Shown: positions 1 to 8,740 of the stretch, one piece after another
Layout of the letters: the number at the start of each line of letters is the position of its first letter
Position numbering within the stretch: position 1 is the stretch's first letter
DNA from: Rhodoplanes sp. Z2-YC6860
GTDB lineage: Bacteria > Pseudomonadota > Alphaproteobacteria > Rhizobiales > Xanthobacteraceae
NCBI RefSeq assembly: GCF_001579845.1
Contig: NZ_CP007440.1
Coordinates: 7,214,029 to 7,278,028, forward strand
Length of the DNA: 64,000 nt
Direction: 5' to 3'
Notes under the pieces: generated by a model
The model's database searches: none
Seen by the model: the letters and a program-made list of their open reading frames with translations, nothing else
Told to the model about the DNA's origin: nothing
Translations under genes and position numbers: made by a program

Positions 1-241
1 GGTCCGTGGCGAGGTCAGCCGGAAACAGGTCCTTGCGAAACTCGGTCGCCTTGCACCACGTGGGACGTAATTTTCCGACCGGAATCCCCCGCACCATGAT
101 ATCGGCTGGATGAAATTCCGCGCGCAGCCACCAAGCATAGCCGCTTGGCTGCGGCGCCAGCGTCACGAAATCACCCGGCTGCGCATTGCTCACCGTCGCG
201 CACAAAGTCACCAACAACAACGCGGACAGGATGTCCTTCAT
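1..241 (-). CDS. Secreted hypothetical protein, N-terminal part
   Basis: The frame opens at ATG 241 on the minus strand and runs off the window start, so only about 80 residues are visible. The first 20 residues (MKDILSALLLVTLCATVSNA) form a clear Sec signal peptide, followed by QPGDFVTLAPQPSGYAWWLR. The mature part has several Trp and one Cys (PTWCKATEF). I do not recognise the family. It is probably a small periplasmic or secreted protein. The palindromic repeat at 264-362 lies directly upstream, between it and the convergently read end of the next minus-strand gene. Confidence 0.6.
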   Translation of the reverse strand, partial: MKDILSALLLVTLCATVSNAQPGDFVTLAPQPSGYAWWLRAEFHPADIMVRGIPVGKLRPTWCKATEFRKDLFPADLATD

Positions 242-263
242 GCATCTCGCTCCCGACAGCAAG

Positions 264-362
264 CGTAGGGTGGGCTAAGGCGCGGAGCGCCGAGCCCACC
301 TTCAGGTATAGCAATCTTGGACAAAATTTCGGTGGGCTTTGCTTCGCTCAACCCACCCTACG
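264..362. repeat. Intergenic palindromic repeat (Bradyrhizobium type)
   Basis: The outer arms are CGTAGGGTGGG and CCCACCCTACG. Inner GTGGGCT/AGCCCAC-like segments are separated by an AT-richer loop, giving an imperfect long hairpin. I recognise this GTAGGGTGGG...GCTTCGCTCAACCCACCCTAC arrangement as a short dispersed intergenic repeat frequent in Bradyrhizobium and relatives. A partial copy (GGTGGGTTGAGC) is visible near 3253. Confidence 0.7.
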
Positions 363-404
363 GACTGCGCAAAATGGCGACGGGCCGGACGGAGAAAGCA
401 GGCC

Positions 405-1352
405 TCAGCCCGGCGGCAGAATGAGCTTGTTGATCTGATCCTGCGACAGCGGATTGTCCAGGAACTTGAACTTCACGCCGTCGTCCATGATCGCGTCGAG
501 GCCTGTCACCTTGTCCAATTGCTTTCCCTCACGGAGCCGGAATTTCTCGATCGCGCCGGTCATCAAGGATTCGGGCACACGCGCCTGCTCGGCGTACAGC
601 CTCGTCGCCTCCGGGTTGGTCATGAGATAGGCCAGCGATTCACGATACGCGGCCATCAACCGCTTCATCAGGTCCGGGTTGTTGGCCACCGAGTCATGGA
701 CGATCTCCACACGCACGGTCTGGTCGCGCAGTGACGGCACGTCGTTGCCGTTGGCGATGATGCGGATCGTGCCCTCGGCCGCCTCCTTCAGTCCGAACGG
801 CGGCGTCGCCCAGCCGACATCGATCTGTCCCGACAACACCTGCGTCAGCGTCGCGGGAAGTCCTCCGGTCTGCACCGGCTTGGCTTTGACGCCCTGGCTG
901 GTGAAACCCAGCACGACATTGTGCACGCTCGACCCGTTGCTCGAGAACGCGATCGTGGTGCTGGCGGTCGCATCCGCCAATGTCTTGATCGGCGAGTTGG
1001 CGCGGACATACCAATACAGGTCGCCGACGCCGGTGAAGCTCGCGCCGAATATCCTGACGGGCGCGCCGCGCGAATAGGCGCGCAGCACACCGATCGTTCC
1101 GACACCGACGCCGATCTGTGCCGCATTCGACAGCACGGCCTGCAGCGTCTCGCCCGAGCCCTGGGTGGCGAAATTTTCCAGCTCGATGCCGTGCTTCTTG
1201 AAGATGCCGGCGCGTTGGCCGAGCACCGGCGCCTGATTGACCCAGGTGTCCATCTGCCCGATGGACACTTTCAGTTTGTCTTCGGCCGTCGCGGCGGACG
1301 ACAGGAGCGGCAGCACAGCGCAGACAAGCCAAATTCGTCGAAAGGCTTTCAT
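405..1352 (-). CDS. ABC transporter substrate-binding protein (NMT1/SsuA-like)
   Basis: The 315-aa protein starts at ATG 1352 (MKAFRRIWLVCAVLPLLSSA), which puts a typical Sec signal peptide at the N-terminus; an upstream ATG at 1397 would add 15 unlikely residues. The mature part (KLKVSIGQMDTWVNQAPVLG, KHGIELENFATQGSGETLQA, then the GQIDVGWATPPFG region) has the pattern of periplasmic proteins of the SsuA/TauA/ThiY group, which bind sulfonates, pyrimidine precursors or aromatic acids. No permease or ATPase gene is adjacent, so the ligand cannot be inferred. It is divergent from the deacetylase gene at 1577. Confidence 0.85.
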   Translation of the reverse strand: MKAFRRIWLVCAVLPLLSSAATAEDKLKVSIGQMDTWVNQAPVLGQRAGIFKKHGIELENFATQGSGETLQAVLSNAAQIGVGVGTIGVLRAYSRGAPVRIFGASFTGVGDLYWYVRANSPIKTLADATASTTIAFSSNGSSVHNVVLGFTSQGVKAKPVQTGGLPATLTQVLSGQIDVGWATPPFGLKEAAEGTIRIIANGNDVPSLRDQTVRVEIVHDSVANNPDLMKRLMAAYRESLAYLMTNPEATRLYAEQARVPESLMTGAIEKFRLREGKQLDKVTGLDAIMDDGVKFKFLDNPLSQDQINKLILPPG

Positions 1353-1576
1353 CGGGAGTCGGTCCTTATCTGTCGTACTGCGTCGAAGACATCGCATCGA
1401 TGCCAGAAGCGAATCTCATTCCATTTCAGACCGAATGGCGGAACGAGAGCAAGGCGCATGTGGCGCCGACCGGCACGCGCGTGGCGTTTCCTGCAAGGCG
1501 CACCCGATCAGGTTGCATTGGAAAACGATCGCAGCCCCCGTATAAATTCACGCAGCACTGCACAGAAAGAGCGCCC

Positions 1577-2470
1577 ATGAAACTGAAGAAGCACAACCGC
1601 TACGCCTATTCGCCGATCACCGAGCGGCAGGACTTCACTTGGCCGGACGGCAAGCGGCTGGCCTTTTATTGCGCGCTCAATGTCGAGCATTTCAGCTTCG
1701 GCGAGGGCCTCGGCCACACGCCGACCGCGCCGGGCCCGCAGCCGGACGTCCGCAATTTCGGCTGGCGCGATTATGGCCTGCGCGTCGGCATCTGGCGCAT
1801 CTTCGACATGATGGACGAGCTGAAGCTGCCGATGTGCCATCTGATCAATGCGTCGGTGTGCGAGGAAATGCCGCAGATCCCGGCGCGCATCAAGAAGCGC
1901 GGCGACGAGGTGATCGGCCACGGCTACACCAACTCGGAGCGCCAGTCCGACATGGACGAGGCGACCGAAGCGGCGATGATCGCGCAGGCGACCAAGACGC
2001 TGGGCGACAGTTGCGGACGGCGGCCCTACGGCTGGATGGGCCCGTGGATTTCGGAGACGGCGTTCACGCCCGACCTCCTCCAGGAGAACGGCTACACGTT
2101 CATCATGGACTGGCCCGCCGACGATCAGCCGTTCTGGATGAAGACGCGCAAGGGCCGCATCATGTCGGTGCCCTACCCGATCGAAATCAACGACACGCCG
2201 ACGATGCTGAGCCGCGCCCAGCCGGCGACCGACTTCCATCGCATGATCATCGATCAGTTCGAGGCGATGCTGCGGCTGTCAAAGAACCAGTCGCTGGTGT
2301 TCGGCATCTCGATGCACACGTTCTGCACCGGCCAGCCGTTCCGGCTCTTGCAGGTGCGGCAGGCCATCGAAACGCTGATGAAGCATCCGGGCTTCAGCAA
2401 CGTGTGGGTGACGACGCCCGGCGGCATCGCGGAGTATGCGGCGAAGCTGCCGGCGGCGTGTGTGCCGTAG
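1577..2470 (+). CDS. Polysaccharide deacetylase family protein
   Basis: The start at ATG 1577 (MKLKKHNRYAYSPITERQDF) follows an AGAAAGAGC stretch; the longer open frame from 1400 has no protein-like character before it. The 297-aa product has the NodB-homology/PuuE-type pattern: FYCALNVEHFSFGEG near the N-terminus, EEMPQIPARIKKRGDEVIGH with HGYTNSE (metal-site His), GWMGPWISET, and GISMHTFCTGQPFR near the C-terminus. Relatives act on N-acyl or C-N bonds, for example allantoinase PuuE and cytosolic sugar or amide deacetylases. No signal peptide is visible, so a cytoplasmic substrate is likely. Confidence 0.85.
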   Translation: MKLKKHNRYAYSPITERQDFTWPDGKRLAFYCALNVEHFSFGEGLGHTPTAPGPQPDVRNFGWRDYGLRVGIWRIFDMMDELKLPMCHLINASVCEEMPQIPARIKKRGDEVIGHGYTNSERQSDMDEATEAAMIAQATKTLGDSCGRRPYGWMGPWISETAFTPDLLQENGYTFIMDWPADDQPFWMKTRKGRIMSVPYPIEINDTPTMLSRAQPATDFHRMIIDQFEAMLRLSKNQSLVFGISMHTFCTGQPFRLLQVRQAIETLMKHPGFSNVWVTTPGGIAEYAAKLPAACVP

Positions 2471-2711
2471 GGGACGTCGTCAAGAATCGGCGGCTGTCAG
2501 GCTCATCACCGCAAACCCGTGACGTCGGCGGGCTGTTGCCCGCTGGGCGAGAATTTTACGAAAGTCTTCGATCGCGGTTCGGGAACCTAAAATCGGGCAG
2601 ATTTACGCGAAAGTATGGCCTTAACGCCGGGCAGTCTCGAGCATATTTTACCGTCATGCACCGGCGGCCTCCGGTCAGCCGCCGATCGTAAAATTCCAGG
2701 ACGCGAGCGCA

Positions 2712-3191
2712 ATGAGCGTTGCTTTCACAAAAGAAGAAGATACGGAAGCCGCGGCGGCCTATCTGCCGGAGCGTCCGATCTCGCCGCATCCAAACTTCGT
2801 GACACAAACCGGTCTGGCCAAGCTCGATGCTGCCGTTGCCGCTGCCAAAGAGGCCGTCGCGCTCGCACAGGCCAGCGATGACCTCAAGACCAACCGGTCT
2901 GCCATGGCCCAGGCCATGCGGGACCTGCGGTATTTCAATGCGCGCCGGGCCAGCGCTCAGCTGGTCAACCCGAGCGAGAAGGAAGGCGTTGTCGCGTTCG
3001 GCAGCCTGGTCAGCTTCCGACGGGAGGATGGAAGAGTCCAATCGTTCCGGATCGTCGGCGAAGACGAGGCCGACGTGTCCCAGGGCACGATTTCCTACAT
3101 ATCTCCGATCGCGAGGGCCCTGACGGGCAAAAGCGTCGGCGATGTCGCCACCCTCGGCAACTCCACGCTTGAGGTCGTTTCTGTCGCGTGA
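2712..3191 (+). CDS. GreA/GreB-like transcription elongation factor
   Basis: The 159-aa protein has an N-terminal helical region (residues about 35-85, rich in Ala, Glu and Arg, with TKLDAAVAAAKE-like heptads) as in the Gre coiled coil. The C-terminal FKBP-like half reads VVAFGSLVSFRREDGR, FRIVGEDEADVSQGTISYIS and IARALTGKSVGDVATL. Gre factors enter the RNA polymerase secondary channel and stimulate cleavage of backtracked RNA. The length matches the family. It may be an accessory Gre paralogue (Rnk/GreB type) rather than the housekeeping greA. Upstream, 2471-2711 holds only GC-rich inverted repeats and no gene I can support. Confidence 0.85.
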   Translation: MSVAFTKEEDTEAAAAYLPERPISPHPNFVTQTGLAKLDAAVAAAKEAVALAQASDDLKTNRSAMAQAMRDLRYFNARRASAQLVNPSEKEGVVAFGSLVSFRREDGRVQSFRIVGEDEADVSQGTISYISPIARALTGKSVGDVATLGNSTLEVVSVA

Positions 3192-3307
3192 CGATTATCG
3201 GCACGACCGACGCGGCTGCTTCATCGGAGCGGGTAATGATTGCCGCAAGGTGGGGTGGGTTGAGCGCCTAGACCAACGGCGACAGATCTAACCAATTGCA
3301 GGAAGGA

Positions 3308-3326
3308 GGTGCCCAGGGGGCGGAAT
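3308..3326 (+). other. Degenerate att-like sequence
   Basis: GGTGCCCAGGGGGCGGAAT differs from the tRNA-3'-end-like sequence at 43155-43179 by one inserted G. It lies in a 241-bp gap (3192-3432) that holds nothing else I recognise apart from a partial copy of the palindromic repeat. It could be an old integration scar or chance. Confidence 0.3.
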
Positions 3327-3432
3327 AGCCATTCCCGATGGCGGCTCACGAATAATTGACCCGCTCGTCAACCGTCTGGATGGCGATCTCACAACGAGAA
3401 CGGGGCACACCTTTCGACCTCACGCCAGCCGG

Positions 3433-4434
3433 ATGAATGGACTTGGCTTACCGAAAGGAGCGACTAATTTGATCGTCCGAGTGTTGATCGGTCTCTCAGT
3501 GTTCGTGGCCTGCATGACAGTTCAAGCATCAGCTCAAGACCTGCGATCGAGCCGACGCTCGATCTCCTATCACGCCACCGAAATTGATGGCCTGACCATC
3601 TTCTATCGCGAGGCAGGGCCGCCTGCTGCGCCCACCGTTCTGATGCTGCACGGATTTCCGTCCTCGTCGCGAATGTGGGAGCCGCTATTGCCGCTTCTCG
3701 CCGACAGGTATCACGTGATTGCTCCTGACTATCCGGGATTCGGTAATAGCAGCGCGCCCTCGCCCGCGAGCTTCGAGTACACGTTCGACAATCTCGCCAA
3801 GGTCATGAACGAGCTGACGACGAAGCTCGGGATCACAAGTTATGTGCTGTTCGTGCAGGACTACGGCGGGCCTGTAGGCTTCCGCATGGCGCTGTCACAT
3901 CCGGAGCGCGTGCGGGCCGTCATCGTTCAGAACGCAGTGTCGCACGAACAGGGTTTGGGTCCGCTTTGGGCGGCGCGCAGGAAATATTGGGACGATCCGA
4001 CAAGTGAACTTGCCAATCTGAAGGCCAACTTCACTTCGCTCGAAGCGACGCGCCAGCGTCACGTCGGATCGAGTCCCAATCCCGGCCGCTACGATCCGGA
4101 TGCCTGGAACGACGAGTACGCTTTTCTCAATCGCCCGGGCCAGGCCGAAATCCAGACCACGCTGTTCTTCGATTACCGCACCAACCTCGCGGCTTATCCA
4201 CGCTGGCAGAAATGGCTTCGGGACACGCAGCCGCCGCTGTTGGTGGTCTGGGGCAAATACGACCCGTCGTTCACGGTTGCGGGCGCCCGCGCCTACGCCG
4301 ACGACGTGCCGCAAGCGGAGGTGCATATCCTCGAGGCGGGGCATTTCGCGCTCGACGAAGCGACCGACGAGATCGCATCGCTGGTTCGCGGCTTCCTGGA
4401 TCGGTTGAATCAAAAGACCCGTAGGGCGAACTAG
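3433..4434 (+). CDS. Secreted alpha/beta hydrolase, haloalkane dehalogenase/epoxide hydrolase type
   Basis: The 333-aa protein begins with a signal peptide (residues about 12-35, ending VQASAQD). The oxyanion region is LHGFPSSSRMW and the nucleophile elbow is VLFVQDYGGPVGF. The nucleophile position is therefore Asp (about residue 143), not Ser, as in haloalkane dehalogenases, fluoroacetate dehalogenases and epoxide hydrolases. The acid and base lie in GKYDPSF and EAGHFALDEA (His about 302). Family knowledge suggests hydrolysis of a carbon-halogen bond or an epoxide in the periplasm; the substrate is unknown. It stands alone, with no operon partner. Confidence 0.8.
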   Translation: MNGLGLPKGATNLIVRVLIGLSVFVACMTVQASAQDLRSSRRSISYHATEIDGLTIFYREAGPPAAPTVLMLHGFPSSSRMWEPLLPLLADRYHVIAPDYPGFGNSSAPSPASFEYTFDNLAKVMNELTTKLGITSYVLFVQDYGGPVGFRMALSHPERVRAVIVQNAVSHEQGLGPLWAARRKYWDDPTSELANLKANFTSLEATRQRHVGSSPNPGRYDPDAWNDEYAFLNRPGQAEIQTTLFFDYRTNLAAYPRWQKWLRDTQPPLLVVWGKYDPSFTVAGARAYADDVPQAEVHILEAGHFALDEATDEIASLVRGFLDRLNQKTRRAN

Positions 4435-4493
4435 CGAAGCGTAATCCGCCCTTTCAAAGCAGGCCTATCGCCTAGATGGCGCAATACGCGTCG

Positions 4494-5073
4494 CTACTTC
4501 CATTGCGTCGAATCGATGATGCGGATCGACGTGACCCGCCCGGCCTTCACCTCGAACGAGAACGGCCACGGCGAGTAGGTCCACAGATCGGTGTCGGCCA
4601 GCTCACTTTTGCCGATCTCGAAGGCCGGACCGAAATGTCCCTCCAGCGTCTGCGTGCTGTCGCCAAGATTGACGTGATTGAAGCCGTAATCTTTTACCGG
4701 AGCTTCGCCGGTCACCTGCAGCGCGACGATCCTTCCTTTGAGCAGGATCGCGACCAGGTAAGGATAGTGCTCTCGCTCTCCAAGAAACCACATCGGAGCC
4801 TGTGCCCCTTTGGCGAGCGTCCTGGTCTGATGCGGCGGGCCCAGAGCGGACACCAGCGTGCGCGCATCGCCGCCGATGACGAACGGCCCCAGACGCAGGC
4901 ACGGGGACATCATCGTCTTCGGATTTATGGCGCTGGACGGCGCGTCAACCTTGCAGGCGAAGCTCGCTCCGACGCGCCGCCATCCGCCGCGCTCCGCACG
5001 CGGCCAGGGCGCCAAGCCCGAGCAGCGCAACAGCGGCGCACACAACCTTCGTGATACGGACCCGACGCCCCAT
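4494..5073 (-). pseudogene. Putative lipoprotein gene, probably frameshifted
   Basis: Two overlapping minus-strand frames look like parts of one gene. From ATG 5073 the product starts MGRRVRITKVVCAAVALLGL and ends in the lipobox-like GALAAC, then loses sense and stops at 4945. A second frame (open 5045-4494) is poor at first but becomes protein-like at FACKVDAPSSAINPKTMMSP and continues to the stop, with FVIGGDARTLVSALGPP and WTYSPWPFSFEVKAGRV. A single-base indel near 4990-5010 would join signal and mature domain. The family is unknown. The alternative is that only the 183-aa frame from 5045 is used. Confidence 0.5.
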
Positions 5074-5090
5074 GGACGGACGATGAGATG

Positions 5091-5107
5091 ATGGTGCCCA
5101 GGGGCGG
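5091..5107 (+). other. Left att-like direct repeat
   Basis: ATGGTGCCCAGGGGCGG is identical over 17 bp, in the same orientation, to 43154-43170 next to the integrase gene. The reverse complement, CCGCCCCTGGGCACCAT, has the look of a tRNA acceptor 3' end with CCA, a common target of tyrosine integrases. I infer the left boundary of a genomic island. Confidence 0.55.
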
Positions 5108-5146
5108 GCCAGTGGAAACTCCGTTAAATCAAGGTCTTCCGCGAAG

Positions 5147-5638
5147 GTGCGGGCGATATCGGATGCTTTGACGCCTAACAGCAATTTGAGGCGCCTCCCT
5201 CACCTGTCGGTTCTTGCTTCCGAGCTGCGCGACCTAGCCGACATCGTCAGAGCGCTTTCACTCGCGCTCAGTAAGTTGGCCCGACGAACACTTGTCGCCG
5301 AACAGCGACGCTCGGGGACGATAGAGGAGCCTGTCCACGAGGTTACTCAGGCGCGTCTGTTGCTTTTGCCACCACACGAGACACGGGTGATAAAGCGTTT
5401 TCTCAAGGAGCGAACGCAGCCCACGCTAGGGCACAGGGTCCGGTCGGCCGAACTGTACTGCGTATTCATCGAATGGGCCGCAGGGGCGCATATGCCGGTG
5501 GTCTCGGCCCGGCGATTTGCTCAGCATTTGAAATCGATTGGCCTTCGCTCACTCAAAAGCTCGTCTGTGATGTGGCTAGATTTGTCACTATCGAGACAAA
5601 CGAGCGCGCCTCGATCGCCAGCCATGCGACAGGCTTGA
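5147..5638 (+). CDS. Fragment resembling the C-terminal domain of P4/D5-type primases
   Basis: Residues about 75-150 read LLLPPHETRVIKRFLKERTQ, HRVRSAELYCVFIEWAAG, SARRFAQHLKSIGLRSLKSS, then MWLDLSL. This fits the pattern at the C-terminus of phage and plasmid primase/helicase proteins (LY..Y..W, then S.R.F...L...G, then W), a winged-helix domain. There is no Toprim or helicase part upstream, so it is either a small stand-alone protein or the remnant of a larger replication gene. The GTG start at 5147 is uncertain. It lies just inside the left att-like repeat, as expected for island replication genes. Confidence 0.5.
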   Translation: MRAISDALTPNSNLRRLPHLSVLASELRDLADIVRALSLALSKLARRTLVAEQRRSGTIEEPVHEVTQARLLLLPPHETRVIKRFLKERTQPTLGHRVRSAELYCVFIEWAAGAHMPVVSARRFAQHLKSIGLRSLKSSSVMWLDLSLSRQTSAPRSPAMRQA

Positions 5639-6379
5639 CCAAATTTTCATACGCAACCTCCCAACCTCCCAAAATCGGGAGGATAGGGGCGCTTGCAAGT
5701 CTTTGAGTTTCCAAGCGTTGGGAGGTTGTGGGTGGATAGGGAGGATTTTCGCTCCGTCGGACTCACCCGTGCGCGCGCGTGCGCGCGCACATGAGTCAAA
5801 CTTACAAATAAGCTCCCTACCCTCCCAACCTCCCAAATCGAAGCTCTAACATTTTGAATCTATTGCGTGTCTCAACTCACGGGAGGTTAGCAAGTCGAGA
5901 AATCAACCTCCCTGCACTCTCCCTGACCCTTTGGCCAAGTTGGGCAAGGGTTGTTTACCGAGGCGAACAGATGGCAAGCGAATGATGAAGGACGATGTTG
6001 CCGATCGGCAACCGAGGGTTTCGAGAGTTGTGAGAGGGTTTCCACTTAACCCTCGACGACGAAAACGCGCGCCTTTTCAAAAAGATGCTCTCGTCCTGCG
6101 AGGGTTTCGAGCGTTTTTTCTCGCGTATTACGCGCGAGAGGCGCAGTCGGGGTCTCCGCGAAGTGCAAGATAAACGAAAGAAACTGACTCACGTTACATG
6201 CGGGAAAACCCTCGAAACCCTCGCAGCTTCCTCTCAACCTTCTGAACCATCACGATAAAACCCTCGCAATGGTTAGAAAACAAACCCTCTCAAACTCTCG
6301 AAACCCTCGAAAAGGGCTTAACGAAGCTTCGACCCTTGGCCAACTTGGGCATGGGTGGTCGCAAAAAAAGGAAACTTGC
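5639..6379. repeat. Non-coding region of two short repeat families
   Basis: No convincing gene is present. Between 5655 and 5925 the motif AACCTCCC and its complement GGGAGGTT recur many times. Between 6014 and 6308 the octamer GAGGGTTT occurs three times (6014, 6034, 6100) and its complement AAACCCTC five times (6206, 6215, 6258, 6282, 6301), often extended to CTCGAAACCCTCG. The mixed orientations allow several hairpins. The block lies between the primase-like fragment and the next gene, which suggests a replication or regulatory region of the island. Confidence 0.6.
5760..5797. terminator. Strong GC hairpin with alternating purine-pyrimidine stem
   Basis: Arms GACTCA/TGAGTC enclose a second perfect stem, GTGCGCGCGC/GCGCGCGCAC, around a 2-nt loop. 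The stem strand is a run of about 25 alternating purines and pyrimidines (Z-DNA-prone). No T-run follows, so it may be a structural or cruciform element rather than an intrinsic terminator. Confidence 0.45.
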
Positions 6380-6928
6380 ATGTCAGTGTCAAAAGATAGC
6401 CGTCTCGATCGCGAGCAAATGCTTCAAGCTGTAGTTCGAGAGGATCGGACCGCCAAAGAAGTGGCGGCCGAGCTCAGGATAGGGCTGCGTTCGCTTGATC
6501 GTATATTGGCCAGCGATGCTGGGCGCTTCCCTGACGATCGCCGCTTCGAATTCCACGTCTGGCGGCTTGGTAAGCGCATATGGTCGGCAGCGGCGTTCGG
6601 AAGGCTAAGAGAGGCTATAGATCGCGAAAGCATCCGCGGTGGTGTATTAGCGGGCCCGCGGTCAAGAGCCATTACAACCACCGGCACGCACAAAGCGCCG
6701 CAGAGTTCGGCGGCCGATCTGGCCGCGTGCGCGAAAGTGATGGCATGGCCGTTGAGCGATACAATCAAGACGACGCCGAAACGCGGCAGCTCGCCGACGA
6801 AACGCACAACCCGGGGGAAGGCAAAATCGCCCGAGCTTTTGGCAGTAGAGGCGCAGCGGAAGGCTATCTTGGGTCGGCCGACGAAGGTGAATCGGAGCAG
6901 GCCGGCGCGCGGCGGATTCGGAAGCTGA
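6380..6928 (+). CDS. Hypothetical protein with HTH-like N-terminus
   Basis: The start at ATG 6380 (MSVSKDSRLDREQMLQAVVR) follows AAAGGAAA, a good ribosome site, so I prefer it to the open frame from 6269. The first 70 residues contain TAKEVAAELRIGLRSLDRIL, which fits a helix-turn-helix of the kind found in small island regulators. The second half (residues about 95-182) is basic, low-complexity and rich in Thr, Lys and Arg. I do not recognise the family. Its position next to the repeat block and primase-like fragment suggests an island maintenance gene. Confidence 0.45.
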   Translation: MSVSKDSRLDREQMLQAVVREDRTAKEVAAELRIGLRSLDRILASDAGRFPDDRRFEFHVWRLGKRIWSAAAFGRLREAIDRESIRGGVLAGPRSRAITTTGTHKAPQSSAADLAACAKVMAWPLSDTIKTTPKRGSSPTKRTTRGKAKSPELLAVEAQRKAILGRPTKVNRSRPARGGFGS

Positions 6929-7637
6929 TCGCAACATCACCGCATTGTGAGCAAGCATAAGCCAAGTCACTTCGCAAACTGCGCGTTCAACGCCCGGCGT
7001 ATCCTTGACCAAGTGATGGCGAGATTCGGAGGAATGGCGTGGTGCCCCGATTTCAGCCCTCTCGATGTCGACCGCCCTGCAGGCGCTTCGGACCGCGCGA
7101 ATCTCCCTCAACCATACGACCAGACCGAGCGCACGCACGATCGAAGTCCGCTCCTAACGTGAGGCTGCATTGGCGAAACTCAAAAGGCGGCGTGGTCTTC
7201 GGCTTGGGTCCTTCCTGCTGGTTTCACCGCGCGGGTAATTCGGACCGCGTCCGATCTCCAGTCGAGCTGGCTTTTTAGAGCCTAAACAACCGAGCCTAAA
7301 CAGCTAAACAGCCGCCCTAAACTTGCTGAGATCGGCCGCACAAATCGACGACTGTTTTGCATCGACGCTCAGCGAAACCTTGCTCTCGAACGGTCATCTT
7401 CGAAGTTGCCGAAGCATTGCGCGCGTGGCTGCATTCGCTGCTGAAATCTAAGAAAAAATTACGTCGTCTTCGATGGCGAGGCAGATAGCGCGGATCGCGC
7501 GCCCCTCGCAGGTTTCTGTCTATGCGAATTGTCGAACGAAGCGCTGGACCGGCCTAGTTGCGCCGTCTGCCTGCCCATGAGGGTTTCGTCTCGTGGGTTC
7601 GCGTGTGCGCGACGACCGCAGCGATGACCTTTAAAAC
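6929..7637. other. Gene-poor stretch
   Basis: About 700 bp with only short open frames lacking protein-like composition or ribosome sites. CCTAAACA-type short repeats near 7280-7320 are the only visible structure. It is probably decayed island DNA. Confidence 0.5.
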
Positions 7638-8624
7638 TCACTCAGGCTTCAACGCCATCGACTTGACGATTGGCCACCACTTCGCCACCTCTGAAGCTTG
7701 ATACTTCCCCAAGGCCGCCGGAGTTTGTTGGTCGCGCGCCGGAATGTCCTGCCCTAGGTCAGCCAGCGTTTGCTGCACAGATTGATTGGTCAAGGCATCG
7801 ACGACGGCCATGTTGAGCTTGGTGACGATTTCCGGCGACGTATCCTTCGGCGCCCACATGCCCGACCAGACGGAGATATAGAAGCCCGGCAGACCGGCCT
7901 CGTCCACGCTCGGGATATCCGGCGCGGAAGCCAGGCGCTTCTTGGCGGTCACAGCGTATGCTTTGATCCGGCCGGACCGCACATTCGGCAATGAATTCGG
8001 TGGCTGATCGAACATGAGGTCAACGTGTCCTCCGACAAGGTCCTGCATAGCCGGGGCTGCACCACGGTACTGGGCGAATTGAAATTGAGTACCGGTTGAC
8101 TGCTGGAAGTAGGCCCCGCTCACATGGGCAGGGCTGCCGATCCCTGCAGACCCTTGCGTGGCCTTGTTTGGATTTGCTCTCAGCCAACCGACAAAATCGC
8201 TCAAATCGCGCGCAGGAAAGTCCTTCCGGGCGACAATCAGTTGCGGATTGCTGGCCAGGAGCGCAATTGGCTGGAAATCGCGCACGACATCGTAATCAAG
8301 CTTATATACCGCCCCGTTGAGTACGTGCGTGCCCAGGAAACCAACGCACAGCGTATAGCCGTCGGGTTTCGCGTGTGCCACGCGCGCCGAACCGAGCGCA
8401 CCGGCGGCGCCGGTCACGTTTTCGACAATGACAGGCTGCGCCAGATAGGCGCTCATTCTCTCCGACACAACTCGGGCAATTATGTCGGTCGGTCCCCCTG
8501 CGGGGAATGGCACGATTACCATGATTGGCCGGGATGGATAGCTTTCCGCCCCAGCCGTCACGGACGCCTGAACGGAGACAGCGACCAAGCTGAAAGCCGT
8601 CAGCAGCACTCTGCATGCAAGCAT
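7638..8624 (-). CDS. Tripartite tricarboxylate transporter binding protein (Bug/TctC family)
   Basis: ATG 8624 (MLACRVLLTAFSLVAVSVQA) is preceded by GAGGAG at 7 nt, so it is preferred to the ATG at 8657. After the signal peptide the mature protein reads YPSRPIMVIVPFPAGGPTDI, then VIVENVTGAAGALGSARVA, the hallmark Bug-family ligand loops, and later WSGMWAPKDTSPEIV. Bug proteins are periplasmic receptors for carboxylates and related organic acids. No TctA/TctB membrane genes are nearby, which is usual for orphan Bug genes. It is divergent from the LysR gene at 8741, which probably controls it. Confidence 0.9.
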   Translation of the reverse strand: MLACRVLLTAFSLVAVSVQASVTAGAESYPSRPIMVIVPFPAGGPTDIIARVVSERMSAYLAQPVIVENVTGAAGALGSARVAHAKPDGYTLCVGFLGTHVLNGAVYKLDYDVVRDFQPIALLASNPQLIVARKDFPARDLSDFVGWLRANPNKATQGSAGIGSPAHVSGAYFQQSTGTQFQFAQYRGAAPAMQDLVGGHVDLMFDQPPNSLPNVRSGRIKAYAVTAKKRLASAPDIPSVDEAGLPGFYISVWSGMWAPKDTSPEIVTKLNMAVVDALTNQSVQQTLADLGQDIPARDQQTPAALGKYQASEVAKWWPIVKSMALKPE

Positions 8625-8711
8625 GATGTTGCTCCTCGACGATGCCCGAGATGGCACGATTTATCCTACGGCACCTCTGACGAAGCCGGTAATGCTATGG
8701 TCAAATGCCAC

Positions 8712-8729
8712 CATATCGGGACCGATATG
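8712..8729. promoter_or_regulatory. Perfect palindrome, probable LysR operator
   Basis: CATATCGG-GA-CCGATATG is a perfect 8-bp inverted repeat in the divergent intergenic region, 11 bp before the LysR start and about 88 bp upstream of the Bug-protein start. Its position and symmetry fit a LysR-type autoregulatory site. Confidence 0.55.
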
Positions 8730-8740
8730 AGGGCGAAGCC

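Noticed and set aside
2556-3041. 161-aa open frame on the minus strand
   Set aside because: It lies antisense to the GreA-like gene, whose family pattern is clear; its own composition is Arg/Gly-rich without motifs.
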